Assembly: GCF_000308835.1 (NCBI RefSeq)
Contig: NZ_BAGN01000115.1
Coordinates: 1 to 64,000, forward strand
Source of the DNA: Nocardia vinacea NBRC 16497
GTDB lineage: Bacteria > Actinomycetota > Actinomycetes > Mycobacteriales > Mycobacteriaceae
Length of the DNA: 64,000 nt
Direction: 5' to 3'
Part shown: positions 47,411 to 55,456 of the stretch, in pieces
Position numbering within the stretch: position 1 is the stretch's first letter
Layout: each line of letters opens with the position of its first letter
The notes under the pieces: model-generated
What the model was told of the DNA's origin: nothing
The model's input: only the letters and a program-made list of their open reading frames with translations
The model's database searches: none
Made by a program: the position numbers and the translations under genes

Positions 47411-48490
47411 ATGATCCCCACGATTGTCTGGGGCACCGGCAATGTCGGCCGCGCGGCCATCCGCGCCGTCGACGCACACCCGGCGCTGGAACTCACGGGC
47501 GTGCTCGTCCACAATCCGGATAAGGTCGGCCGCGATGCGGGTCGGCTCGCGGGGCTCGACTACGACCTCGGCATTGCGGCGACCGCCGATATCGTGGCCG
47601 CCCTGGCCGCCGGACCACGGGCTGTGGTGTACGCGGCCTCGGGTGATATCCGACCCGACGACGCGCTCGCCGACATCGTCCTGGCCATCGAGTCCGGTGC
47701 GGTCGTCGTCACCCCGGCGCTCTACGCGCTCTACGATCCGCGCAGCGCCCCACCCGAAATGCGAGATCCGGTACTGGCGGCGATCGCGCGGGGCGGCGGG
47801 TCGCTGTTCGTCTCCGGTGTCGATCCCGGCTGGGGCAACGATGTGCTGCCGCTGCTGATGAGCGGACTCGGCAGCACCGTGGATGTGATCCGCTGCCAGG
47901 AGATCTTCGACTACACCACCTACGACCAGCCCGATTCGGTGCGCTATCTGGTCGGTATGGGCCAGCCGATGGACTATCTGCCGCCGATGGTGGCGCCGGG
48001 CATACCGACCATGGTGTGGGGCGGGCAGATTCGGTTGATGGCGCGGGCGCTGGGCGTCGAACTCGAGGAGATCCGCGAAACCCTGGACCGCCGCGCGCTC
48101 GATGCCACCGTGACCACCGAGCGCATGGGTGAGTTCGCGTCGGGTACGCAGGGCGCGTTGCGATTCGAGGTGCAGGGGATCGTCGAGGGGGAGTCGCGCA
48201 TCATCATCGAGCACATCACCCGGATCCACCCGTCCTGCGCGCCGGACTGGCCGACGCCGCCGGACGGCGAGGGCGCGCACCGCGTGCTCATCGAGGGCCA
48301 CCCGCGTATCGAGATCACCATCGAGGCCGCCGACGAGGACGGAAACCGTTCCGCGGGCGGCAATGCCACCGCGGTCGGTCGATTGGTGAATGCCATCGAC
48401 TGGCTCGTCGCCGCCGAACCCGGACTCTATGACGCGCTCGATGTCCCACTGCGTCCCGCAGTCGGCAAGCTCGGAAGGAAGCATCCATGA
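47411..48490 (+). CDS. DapB-like NAD(P)-dependent dehydrogenase (amine dehydrogenase-like)
   Basis: 359 aa. Rossmann motif IVWGTGNVGRAAIRAVDAHP at the N-terminus, then LTGVLVHNPDKVGRDAGRLA. The middle and end match the actinobacterial group related to dihydrodipicolinate reductase and 2,4-diaminopentanoate dehydrogenase: SLFVSGVDPGWGNDVLPLLM, RCQEIFDYTTYDQPDSVRYL and GNATAVGRLVNAIDWL. Substrate unknown; not the lysine-pathway DapB, which is shorter. ATG 47411; stop overlaps the next start (ATGA). Confidence 0.85.
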   Translation: MIPTIVWGTGNVGRAAIRAVDAHPALELTGVLVHNPDKVGRDAGRLAGLDYDLGIAATADIVAALAAGPRAVVYAASGDIRPDDALADIVLAIESGAVVVTPALYALYDPRSAPPEMRDPVLAAIARGGGSLFVSGVDPGWGNDVLPLLMSGLGSTVDVIRCQEIFDYTTYDQPDSVRYLVGMGQPMDYLPPMVAPGIPTMVWGGQIRLMARALGVELEEIRETLDRRALDATVTTERMGEFASGTQGALRFEVQGIVEGESRIIIEHITRIHPSCAPDWPTPPDGEGAHRVLIEGHPRIEITIEAADEDGNRSAGGNATAVGRLVNAIDWLVAAEPGLYDALDVPLRPAVGKLGRKHP

Positions 48491-48972
48491 TCATCGACAT
48501 CCCCGAGGGCAAGGACCCGATCGGTTACGTGTGGGGCGAGATGGTGCCCGGCATCGGCTTGGCCGCCTCGAACTTCTCGCTGTCGGTGTATTCGCATTCG
48601 ACCCTCGGACTGCGCGAATTCGAGGCGGCACGACTGAAGATCGCCCAGGTCAACGGCTGCATCTTCTGCCTGGATTGGCGCACCGAGCGCGACGGTAAGA
48701 AGGTGGAGCCGGAGTTCGCGGACGCGGTGACCAACTGGCGTACCACCGAGCTGTTCGACGAACGCACCCGGCTCGCCGCCGAATACGCCGAACGCTACGC
48801 CATCGATCACCACAATCTCGATGACGAATTCTGGGATCGGATGCGCGCGCAGTACAGCCAGACCGAAATCGTCGAATTGAGTATGAGCATCGGGTCGTGG
48901 CTGGCCTTCGGGCGGCTCAATCATGTGCTCGGGCTCGACACGGTATGTGTATTGCCTGGGCATTCGTCGTAG
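48487..48972 (+). CDS. Carboxymuconolactone decarboxylase (AhpD-like) family protein
   Basis: 161 aa. The family's Cys-x-x-Cys is present in KIAQVNGCIFCLDWRTERDG, preceded by REFEAARL. Further helices are DERTRLAAEYAERYAIDHHN and YSQTEIVELSMSIGSWLAFG. AhpD relatives are peroxidase-coupled thiol proteins. The typical His three positions after the second Cys is replaced by Arg, so peroxidase activity is doubtful. Co-transcribed with the dehydrogenase (ATGA overlap, AAGGAAG upstream). Confidence 0.85.
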   Translation: MIIDIPEGKDPIGYVWGEMVPGIGLAASNFSLSVYSHSTLGLREFEAARLKIAQVNGCIFCLDWRTERDGKKVEPEFADAVTNWRTTELFDERTRLAAEYAERYAIDHHNLDDEFWDRMRAQYSQTEIVELSMSIGSWLAFGRLNHVLGLDTVCVLPGHSS

Positions 48973-49174
48973 GGGATGCCTGTGTCCCAGAGATAAATAG
49001 GTTTCCGGCGCGGCCGTGGCGACTTACGGTCGTGCCATGTCGTCCGCCGAGCCGAGCACGTGATCGGATGCCGATGGTGCGGGAACGAATTCGTGGCATG
49101 GCCGAGGACGTGACCGAGGAAGACTGCAATCGGCGAACGGCCGCTGCGCGAATTGCCCAGTGGTGCTGACTATT

Positions 49175-49861
49175 TCATTCCAAAGGTGCCCAGTCGATGC
49201 CGTCCAGTCGGCTCCACTCGTCGCTGGCCCAGTCCCAGATGAGTTGGGCAACGGTCGCGCCGTCGGTCACTGTGGCGCGCAGGCGTTGGTCGCGGACCGG
49301 GTGGTGGATTTCGAGGGTGTAGTCGGTGGCGGAGTTGCGGTGGGCCCGGATGAAACTCTTTGCGTCGTTTCGCTTTTCGGCGATCAGAAATGGGGTGGCG
49401 GCCAGCAGGTGGAGTTGGCGGACCCAGTCGAAAATCTCGCGCTGGGTGAGTGAGGAGTATCTGCGTTCACCGCCGATATCGATCGAGGCGTAGCGGCGTA
49501 TCTCGGGGCTGGTCAAGGTGTTGGACCGCGCATCGTAGATCTCATATGCGAAACCCGCGATGAGGGCTTCGATGAGTTCGCGTACCCGCGGCGCGGCGTA
49601 GTCCATAGCGGAGCCGCGAGTCCTGCGGCGATCCACACTGTCAGCGGCGGTTACCCGCACCGAGTCTCCGGCCGCCTCGATCCGCAGCCGGGCGTGCCGG
49701 GCAGCGGCCGGAATTCGGCTGTTCCAGCTGTGCAGACCGGCGATTACGGTCTGGTAGAGGTGGTCATCGGCGGGTTGCCCGCGTCTGGATCGAAAATATT
49801 GAAGTACGTCCCCCGGCGATGCCGCCGCGCCCGCGGGCAGCACCACGAACTCATAGCTCAT
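49175..49861 (-). CDS. Hypothetical protein
   Basis: 228 aa from ATG 49861 (a TTG precedes it at 49864). Alpha/beta, with YEFVVLPAGAAASPGDVLQY at the start, FAYEIYDARSNTLTSPEIRR in the middle and LIWDWASDEWSRLDGIDWAP at the end. No signal, membrane segment or Cys cluster. I do not recognise the family. Single gene, flanked by a 202-bp gap on one side and the ArsR operon promoter on the other. Confidence 0.65.
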   Translation of the reverse strand: MSYEFVVLPAGAAASPGDVLQYFRSRRGQPADDHLYQTVIAGLHSWNSRIPAAARHARLRIEAAGDSVRVTAADSVDRRRTRGSAMDYAAPRVRELIEALIAGFAYEIYDARSNTLTSPEIRRYASIDIGGERRYSSLTQREIFDWVRQLHLLAATPFLIAEKRNDAKSFIRAHRNSATDYTLEIHHPVRDQRLRATVTDGATVAQLIWDWASDEWSRLDGIDWAPLE

Positions 49862-49925
49862 CAACCCAATTTAACTCGGCCGCCGACACATTCGCCCGCC
49901 CTGTTTTCGATCTGAACTCCACTTG

Positions 49926-49949
49926 ATAGGCAAGTAGCTACTTGCCTAT
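49926..49949. promoter_or_regulatory. Perfect palindrome: ArsR operator
   Basis: 24-bp perfect palindrome with half-site ATAGGCAAGTAG and its reverse complement. It abuts TATAGT (49947-49952), a -10 box, 7 nt before the GTG at 49960. ArsR family proteins usually bind such sites in their own promoter. Confidence 0.75.
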
Positions 49950-49959
49950 AGTGAAGGGT

Positions 49960-50238
49960 GTGAGCGGCGATGTCTTCAAGGCGCTGGCCGACCCCACACG
50001 TCGGGCGATCCTCGACGAACTGGCCGATCGCGACGGCCAGACCTTGTTCGAGCTTTGCGCGCGGCTCACCATGGGCCATCAGCTCACTTCGAGCAGGCAG
50101 GCGATTTCGCAGCATCTGGACGTGCTGGCAGCGGCCGGTCTGGTGACCACGCGCCGGGACGGCCGGTACAAATTCCACCATCTGAATCGAGAACCACTGC
50201 GGCGGCTCACTCACCGCTGGCTTATGGAGGACCGATGA
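49960..50238 (+). CDS. ArsR-family transcriptional regulator
   Basis: 92 aa from GTG 49960 (VSGDVFKALADPTRRAILDE); TTG 49942 and GTG 49951 in the same frame lie inside the operator or -10. The winged helix is QTLFELCARLTMGHQLTSSR, then QAISQHLDVLAAAGLVTTRR. No ArsR metal-binding Cys set is visible. The start appears leaderless. Its stop overlaps the glyoxalase ATG, so it controls its own operon through the palindrome at 49926. Confidence 0.88.
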   Translation: MSGDVFKALADPTRRAILDELADRDGQTLFELCARLTMGHQLTSSRQAISQHLDVLAAAGLVTTRRDGRYKFHHLNREPLRRLTHRWLMEDR

Positions 50239-50627
50239 TCCGCATCAATATCACCAGTGTTCTGGTCGACGATCAGGACAAAGCATTGCGCTTCTACACC
50301 GAGGTGCTCGGCTTCGTGAAGAAGACCGAGGTTCCACTCGGCGAGGCGCGCTGGCTGACGGTCGTGTCACAACAGGAACCGGACGGCGTCGAATTGCTGT
50401 TGGAGCCCGATGGGCATCCGGCGGTCCGGCCGTTCAAGGAGGCGCTGGTCGAGGACGGAATTCCGTTCACGTCGTTCGCGGTGGACGATCTGTACGCCGA
50501 GTACGAGCGGTTGCGCGGGCTCGGCGTGCGATTCACTCAGGAGCCACTCGATCAGGGTCCGGTTGTCACTGCGGTACTCGACGACACCTGCGGCAACCTG
50601 ATTCAGATCGCCCAGATGAAGGGCTGA
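50235..50627 (+). CDS. Glyoxalase/VOC-family protein
   Basis: 130 aa, ATG 50235 after GGAGG. Two VOC modules: INITSVLVDDQDKALRFYTE, VLGFVKKTEVPLG and EPDGVELLLEPDGHPAVRPF, then IPFTSFAVDDLYAEYERLRG and VLDDTCGNLIQIAQM. The Glu/Asn metal ligands fit the fold. Members include antibiotic-binding and isomerase proteins; substrate unknown. Co-transcribed with the ArsR gene, which likely controls it. Confidence 0.88.
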   Translation: MIRINITSVLVDDQDKALRFYTEVLGFVKKTEVPLGEARWLTVVSQQEPDGVELLLEPDGHPAVRPFKEALVEDGIPFTSFAVDDLYAEYERLRGLGVRFTQEPLDQGPVVTAVLDDTCGNLIQIAQMKG

Positions 50628-50630
50628 GGT

Positions 50631-51551
50631 TCAAGCCGTTCGGAGTAGGGCGTCGGCGAGCAGATCCAGCTGGCGACGGGCCTGCAGTGAGCCGATGCGC
50701 AGCACCAGATGCTGCGCACCCGCATCGAGGTACCGTCCGAGCCAATGGACGCATTCGTCGGCGGAACCGCCGAAATAGGCTTGAATCGTGGACATTTCGT
50801 CCAGCGATCGGCGGTAGTACCGGCGGACGTAGCCGTCGAGTTCGGTACGTGCGGCGGCGGAGTCCGGGTTGATATTGATGGTGGCATAGAGGGCGGGGGT
50901 GATGCTGCGGGTGGTCTTTTCGCGCAGGGTGTGCCATGCGCGGGCGTAGGCGTCCGGGTCCGGTAGAAACGGTAGCCAGCCGTCGTAATACCGGGCCACC
51001 CGTTCGAGCACTCGAGGTGTGTCACTGCCCGCCAGCCACAGCGGGGGACCGGCCGGGCTCGCGGCGGGGAGAGTGCGGGTCAGATCATCGAGTTGCCAGT
51101 AGCGGCCGTCAAATTCGGTTCCGCCGGACCAACTCCGGCGCCAGATGGCGACCGTTTCGTCGAGCCGGCCGACGCGTTGGTCGAAAGGCACACCGACAGC
51201 GGCGAACTCGTCCCGGCTCTCGGGTAGCGGGAATCCCGCACCGAGACCGAGGACCAACCGGCCGTTGCTGAGTTGGTCGACGGTGGCGGCGGTGTGGGCG
51301 CCGAGCAGTGGATGACGCAAAGTCGCGGTGAGTGCGGCGGTGCCGAGTTGGACGCGCGCGGTAGTCGCGGCGACGGCGGCGAGCAGTGGCAGCGGATCGA
51401 CTCGGGTTCGTGCCAGCGGGGAATCGCCGATCCACACCGAATCGAACCCGGCATCCTCGGCGGCCCGCGCGAACCGGACCAATCCTGCGGCATCGTGTTC
51501 GCCGGTCATCGAGGTTTCGCGGCTGGGTAGCAGCAGGCCGATCTGTGTCAT
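50631..51551 (-). CDS. LLM-class flavin-dependent oxidoreductase
   Basis: 306 aa. Luciferase-like TIM barrel: FARAAEDAGFDSVWIGDSPL, RVQLGTAALTATLRHPLLGA, HTAATVDQLSNGRLVLGLGA, then LPAASPAGPPLWLAGSDTPR and ILERVARYYDGWLPFLPD. Uses F420 or FMN with an unknown substrate. Single gene, almost touching the glyoxalase end (3 bp), convergent. Confidence 0.86.
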   Translation of the reverse strand: MTQIGLLLPSRETSMTGEHDAAGLVRFARAAEDAGFDSVWIGDSPLARTRVDPLPLLAAVAATTARVQLGTAALTATLRHPLLGAHTAATVDQLSNGRLVLGLGAGFPLPESRDEFAAVGVPFDQRVGRLDETVAIWRRSWSGGTEFDGRYWQLDDLTRTLPAASPAGPPLWLAGSDTPRVLERVARYYDGWLPFLPDPDAYARAWHTLREKTTRSITPALYATININPDSAAARTELDGYVRRYYRRSLDEMSTIQAYFGGSADECVHWLGRYLDAGAQHLVLRIGSLQARRQLDLLADALLRTA

Positions 51552-51608
51552 ACCGGCGATCTTCGCCCCGGTCGCCGAATCGGGGCAATTACCTCGAAGG
51601 TAAGCGAC

Positions 51609-52148
51609 CTACCGCGGTTCGAGCTCCGATTGGACGAGATCGTCGGGGAAGGCATACCGCCGAAACGCCCAGTACCGGAACGCCATCGCGAGCAGCACGC
51701 CCAGAATCTGGCCGGTGATGAAGTTCGAGACGGCCTGGGTGACCGGGCTGACGTGCGGCACCCGGATATCGAGTACATACAGCGCGACCGCCTGCGGCAA
51801 CAGCGTGACACCGATCCCGAGCGCACTGATCGCGAAGAACAGCGCAGCCTCGTGATGCCGCTCCCGGCCGCCCCTGGTCCGGAACGACCACTCCCGATTG
51901 AGCACATACGACACGATCGTCGCGATCAGCACACCGAGCACGCGCGCGGTGAGCGGCTTCTCGCCCAGCACCGTCAACTTCAGCGCATAGACGATCCCGG
52001 TGTCGATGAACCAGGTGATCCCACCCACGACGGCGAACTTGAGCAGCTCACGCCGCTGGATCAGATATGACCGGTACGGCTCCGGGATCCGGTCGAGCGC
52101 AAGCTGGACGAAGGACACGCCCCGCACTATATCCAGCAAATCCGTCAC
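51609..52148 (-). CDS. GtrA-family membrane protein
   Basis: 179 aa, GTG start. Four hydrophobic helices: LLKFAVVGGITWFIDTGIVY, RVLGVLIATIVSYVLNREWS with the conserved NREWSF, LFFAISALGIGVTLLPQAVA and ITGQILGVLLAMAFRYWAFR. GtrA proteins are small flippase-like or accessory proteins for lipid-linked sugar transfer. Basic N-terminus. No glycosyltransferase nearby. Confidence 0.88.
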   Translation of the reverse strand: MTDLLDIVRGVSFVQLALDRIPEPYRSYLIQRRELLKFAVVGGITWFIDTGIVYALKLTVLGEKPLTARVLGVLIATIVSYVLNREWSFRTRGGRERHHEAALFFAISALGIGVTLLPQAVALYVLDIRVPHVSPVTQAVSNFITGQILGVLLAMAFRYWAFRRYAFPDDLVQSELEPR

Positions 52149-52310
52149 CTCACGTTTCCGACCGTCGATGCCGCTCTAACCCAAGCATGCCCGCTCCCGT
52201 CGCGCCAGGTAAGTCACCTCCGGTGTTTCGGGCGCGCCGCGTCGGTCAGCGCAACCGGGCTGCTCATGGCACTGTGTCTTACCTGACCCATAGTCCGAGG
52301 AGGAGCGCTC

Positions 52311-53114
52311 ATGGCCGATGCAGGCAATCTCCGTGTTGTGCTGACCGCAGGGAAGGCACAGGTCAGCATCGCGCCGGAGAATGGCGGACGGCTGACCAGT
52401 TTGCGGGTCGGTGAGCTGGAACTGTTGCGGCAGGGCGCACGGTACGGCGCGTTTCCGATGGCGCCCTGGTGTGGACGGATGGGATTGGGGCAGTTCCGGT
52501 ATGACGGCACGTTGCATCAGCTGCCGATCAACGCCGATCCACACGCTATCCACGGCACCGCGCGCGATAGGGCCTGGCACGTCCTCAGCACCACGGAATC
52601 CACCGCCGCGCTGAGCTGCGAGCTCACGGACCCGTGGCCGTATCGCGGGCGAGTCACCCAGGAATTCCAGCTCTCCGAGCACTCGATCACCCTGACCATG
52701 CGGGTCGAAACAGCGGGCGAGCCGTTTCCGGCGCAGGTCGGTTGGCATCCGTGGTTTCTGCGAAATCTGGGCTCCGGCAAGGACATCGAGCTCGACTTCA
52801 CCCCGGCCGGGCAGGAGGAGCGCGGCCCCGACTATCTGCCGACCGGACGCCGCATTGCCCCGCAACCCGGTCCATGGGATGACTGTTTTGCGATGCCCGA
52901 TGGCACCACTGTCACCCTGAACTGGCCCGATGCTCTGGAGCTGACCATCACCAGTCCCGCCGAGTGGGTCGTCGTCTTCGACCAACAACCCGAAGCCGCC
53001 TGTGTCGAGCCACAATCCGGTCCGCCCAACGGCATCAACACCCACCCGCGGCCGGTCACCGCGAGTGACCCGTTGGAACTGTCCACCACTTGGACCTGGC
53101 GTTTGCTCGATTGA
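52311..53114 (+). CDS. Aldose 1-epimerase family protein
   Basis: 267 aa, ATG after GGAGGAGCGCTC. Galactose mutarotase fold: FPMAPWCGRMGLGQFRYDGT, NADPHAIHGTARDRAWHVLS (His), GEPFPAQVGWHPWFLRNLGS (second His), and EAACVEPQSGPPNGINTHPR (Glu). It interconverts alpha and beta sugar anomers. Single gene, convergent with the TetR gene. Confidence 0.9.
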   Translation: MADAGNLRVVLTAGKAQVSIAPENGGRLTSLRVGELELLRQGARYGAFPMAPWCGRMGLGQFRYDGTLHQLPINADPHAIHGTARDRAWHVLSTTESTAALSCELTDPWPYRGRVTQEFQLSEHSITLTMRVETAGEPFPAQVGWHPWFLRNLGSGKDIELDFTPAGQEERGPDYLPTGRRIAPQPGPWDDCFAMPDGTTVTLNWPDALELTITSPAEWVVVFDQQPEAACVEPQSGPPNGINTHPRPVTASDPLELSTTWTWRLLD

Positions 53115-53117
53115 GTC

Positions 53118-53870
53118 CTATGCGCCATCGATCTCGGCGGCCACGCCGTTGAGGATCAATTCCAGCGCGAAGACGAAGTCCTGGTCGGCGGCATCGGCAT
53201 CCCCGTCCGGCGGTGATTCGAACAGCGGACTGGCGAACAGTGCGGCCGCCTCCGGGAAGTGGTCCGGATCGACGAGGACGGCCAGCGTGCGGCGGTAGTT
53301 CCGATTGGCCTGTACCTCGTCGAGACCCGTGCCGCGCCGTGCCTCGGTGAGCTGCTGGGTGAGCAGACTCGCTTGCCGCACATGTGCGCTCACCAGCATC
53401 AGGATGCCCGCCTTGGTGGCCCAGGTGAGTCCGGTGTCGGCGAGTGCGCGCAGCGCGGCGTCCATCCAGCCGATCGTGTTCGGACCACGGGGCGGCCCGG
53501 AGATCGGTACCTGCGGCAGCCACGGATGCGCGGCGTAGACCGCGCGCATCGCATGCGCCCACTGCCGCAGCCCGGCCCGCCACTCGATGGGTGCGGTACC
53601 GAGATCCGGTGCCGGGCCGATGGCGAAATCGGCCATCAGCTCGAAGAGTTCGTCCTTGGAACCGACGTGGCGGTACAGCGCCATTTTCGTGAAACCCAGT
53701 GTCTGCGCGACCTTCAGCAGCGTGACCGCGCCCAGCCCGGAGCGATCGGCGAGATCCACCGCTGCGTGCACGACCCGGTCGACGTCCAGTTCCGCCGGTC
53801 GGCCGAGCCGTGCGGGTGTCGGGAGTCTCCAGAGCCTGCCCAGGTCGGCGGGCACCGCCTCGTCGGCCAC
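53118..53870 (-). CDS. TetR-family transcriptional regulator
   Basis: 250 aa from GTG 53870 with GGAGG upstream; the frame is open to 54014 without homology. The helix-turn-helix is VVHAAVDLADRSGLGAVTLL, then KVAQTLGFTKMALYRHVGSK. The C-terminal TetR_C-like half begins FELMADFAIGPAPDLG. It is divergent from the DUF418 gene with repeated GATAGTAT sites between, so it likely represses it and itself. Ligand unknown. Confidence 0.88.
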   Translation of the reverse strand: MADEAVPADLGRLWRLPTPARLGRPAELDVDRVVHAAVDLADRSGLGAVTLLKVAQTLGFTKMALYRHVGSKDELFELMADFAIGPAPDLGTAPIEWRAGLRQWAHAMRAVYAAHPWLPQVPISGPPRGPNTIGWMDAALRALADTGLTWATKAGILMLVSAHVRQASLLTQQLTEARRGTGLDEVQANRNYRRTLAVLVDPDHFPEAAALFASPLFESPPDGDADAADQDFVFALELILNGVAAEIDGA

Positions 53871-53921
53871 GGCCTTACCTCCTCGGGATCGCCGATGCTT
53901 TTGGCGGATACTAGCCCGAGA

Positions 53922-53958
53922 GATAGTATATGTTGGATAGTATCCCTTGGATACTATC
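53922..53958. promoter_or_regulatory. TetR operator: repeated GATAGTAT half-sites
   Basis: GATAGTAT at 53922-53929 and again at 53936-53943, and its complement ATACTATC at 53951-53958. The last two form a perfect 8-bp inverted repeat with a 7-nt centre. Lies in the 105-bp gap of the TetR/DUF418 divergon. Confidence 0.7.
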
Positions 53959-53975
53959 GATTTGCGGAGAACACA

Positions 53976-55178
53976 ATGACCGATCAGCTGGTCGCCTCCA
54001 GATCCCGGGTGCACGACGTCGATGCCCTGCGCGGCTTCGCCTTGTTGGGCATCTTCATCGTCAATATCACCTTCATGGCCTCGGGTTATCCCGGCAATCT
54101 GGTGATCGACCCCGACTACACCTCCACCCTCGACGATGCCGTGCGCGGACTGTCCGAGGTGTTCGTCGATATGAAGTTCTATCTGCTGTTCTCATTCCTG
54201 TTCGGCTACAGCTTCACCCTGCAGATGGAATCGGCGGCTGCCGCGCGAGCCGCCTTCGAACCGCGGATGCTGCGTCGCATCGGAGGCCTGTTCGTCCTCG
54301 GTGTGCTGCACATCGTGTTCCTGTACGCGGGCGACGTACTCACCACGTATGCGGTGGCGTGCTTGGTGTTGTTCTGGATGCGGCGGGTCAGCGACCGAAC
54401 CGCATTGCGCGTCGCGGCGATTCTGTACGGCTTGGTCGTGGGGAGCCTGCTGCTCGGCACTGTGTTCCTCGATGCGTCGGCACTGCTGCCCTCGACCGCC
54501 GAGGCACAGGCCAATGCCGAGAGTGCAACCCAGGCCATGCTCGGCGGTTGGGGCGACATTATCGGCGAACACCTCGACGGCCTCGGACTCCTTGTCCTGC
54601 AATCTCTTACGCTGCAGGGACCGACCGCACTGGCCATGTTCCTACTCGGCTTGGTGGCGGGCCGTCGCAAACTGCTCGCCCACGTACGCGGCGACGAACC
54701 CATCCTGCGCCGAATCCAACTCATCGGCTTCCCCATCGGCCTCGCAGGCAGCATCCTGTTCACCATCGGCGGCGGCACCGGCCATACCCTTTCGGTAGCG
54801 ATCAGCGTCGCCACCGCCCCATTCCTCACCGCCGCCTATGTCGCAACTCTGCTGCGAGCAATGCACAGCCCCCACACGTCCTTCATCCGCACAGCGCTGG
54901 CTCCCGCAGGCCGCATAGCCCTCACCAACTACCTCGCCCAATCAGCAATCGGCCTACTGATCTTCACCGGCATAGGCCTGGCCGCCGCCGGCACTTTCTC
55001 CCCGCTCGCCACCATGTCCACAGCCCTGCTCGTCTTCACCCTCCAACTAGCCCTGAGCGCACTCTGGCTTCACTGGTTCCGCTACGGCCCCGCCGAATGG
55101 ACCCTCCGCTGGATCACCAACGCCCAACGCCCCACCTGGCGCAACCCTCCCGGACAGCCAATGCCGAATCAACCATGA
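53976..55178 (+). CDS. DUF418 family membrane protein
   Basis: 400 aa from ATG 53976, preceded by GCGGAGA. Nine or ten hydrophobic helices, starting VHDVDALRGFALLGIFIVNI, which is the family's opening motif. FYLLFSFLFGYSFTLQME and the C-terminal LTNYLAQSAIGLLIFTGIGL and LHWFRYGPAEWTLRWIT are also typical of DUF418. Function unknown, possibly transport. The upstream open frame from 53259 is an artefact over the TetR gene. Probably controlled by the TetR protein. Confidence 0.9.
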   Translation: MTDQLVASRSRVHDVDALRGFALLGIFIVNITFMASGYPGNLVIDPDYTSTLDDAVRGLSEVFVDMKFYLLFSFLFGYSFTLQMESAAAARAAFEPRMLRRIGGLFVLGVLHIVFLYAGDVLTTYAVACLVLFWMRRVSDRTALRVAAILYGLVVGSLLLGTVFLDASALLPSTAEAQANAESATQAMLGGWGDIIGEHLDGLGLLVLQSLTLQGPTALAMFLLGLVAGRRKLLAHVRGDEPILRRIQLIGFPIGLAGSILFTIGGGTGHTLSVAISVATAPFLTAAYVATLLRAMHSPHTSFIRTALAPAGRIALTNYLAQSAIGLLIFTGIGLAAAGTFSPLATMSTALLVFTLQLALSALWLHWFRYGPAEWTLRWITNAQRPTWRNPPGQPMPNQP

Positions 55179-55456
55179 ATCCCGCAAGAATCGCTCGCGC
55201 GACCGCGAGTTCGCGAGCGGGATTCACCGAGTCGGCCGCCGAGATCGATTTCGGCAACCACGGGGTGATCGCCGACAACGATCCCGACGAGCAGGAGAAG
55301 ATCGTCAAGTTCTGGATGACGAAAACCGAGCAACGCACGATCAGCGGCATGAGCGATGTTGGCTCGACAAAGCGCGCTGTGCCGCCGGAACAGACTGCCC
55401 TATCTTCCTCGGCGCTTGTATGTGCGAGCCGGGGCGAAGCGGACGGGTCCCCATGA
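55175..55456 (+). CDS. Small hypothetical frame, possible C-terminal fragment
   Basis: 93 aa, ATG overlapping the DUF418 stop by 4 bp (ATGA). The middle (GFTESAAEIDFGNHGVIADN, then DPDEQEKIVKF) looks like genuine protein, perhaps the end of an acetyltransferase-like gene, but the last 35 residues do not. Possibly a remnant. It overlaps the start of the next gene by 4 bp. Confidence 0.3.
   Translation: MNPARIARATASSRAGFTESAAEIDFGNHGVIADNDPDEQEKIVKFWMTKTEQRTISGMSDVGSTKRAVPPEQTALSSSALVCASRGEADGSP

Noticed and set aside
53259..53975. Open frame extending the DUF418 gene upstream by 239 codons
   Set aside because: It is antisense to the TetR gene; the DUF418 motif begins at ATG 53976 after the operator.
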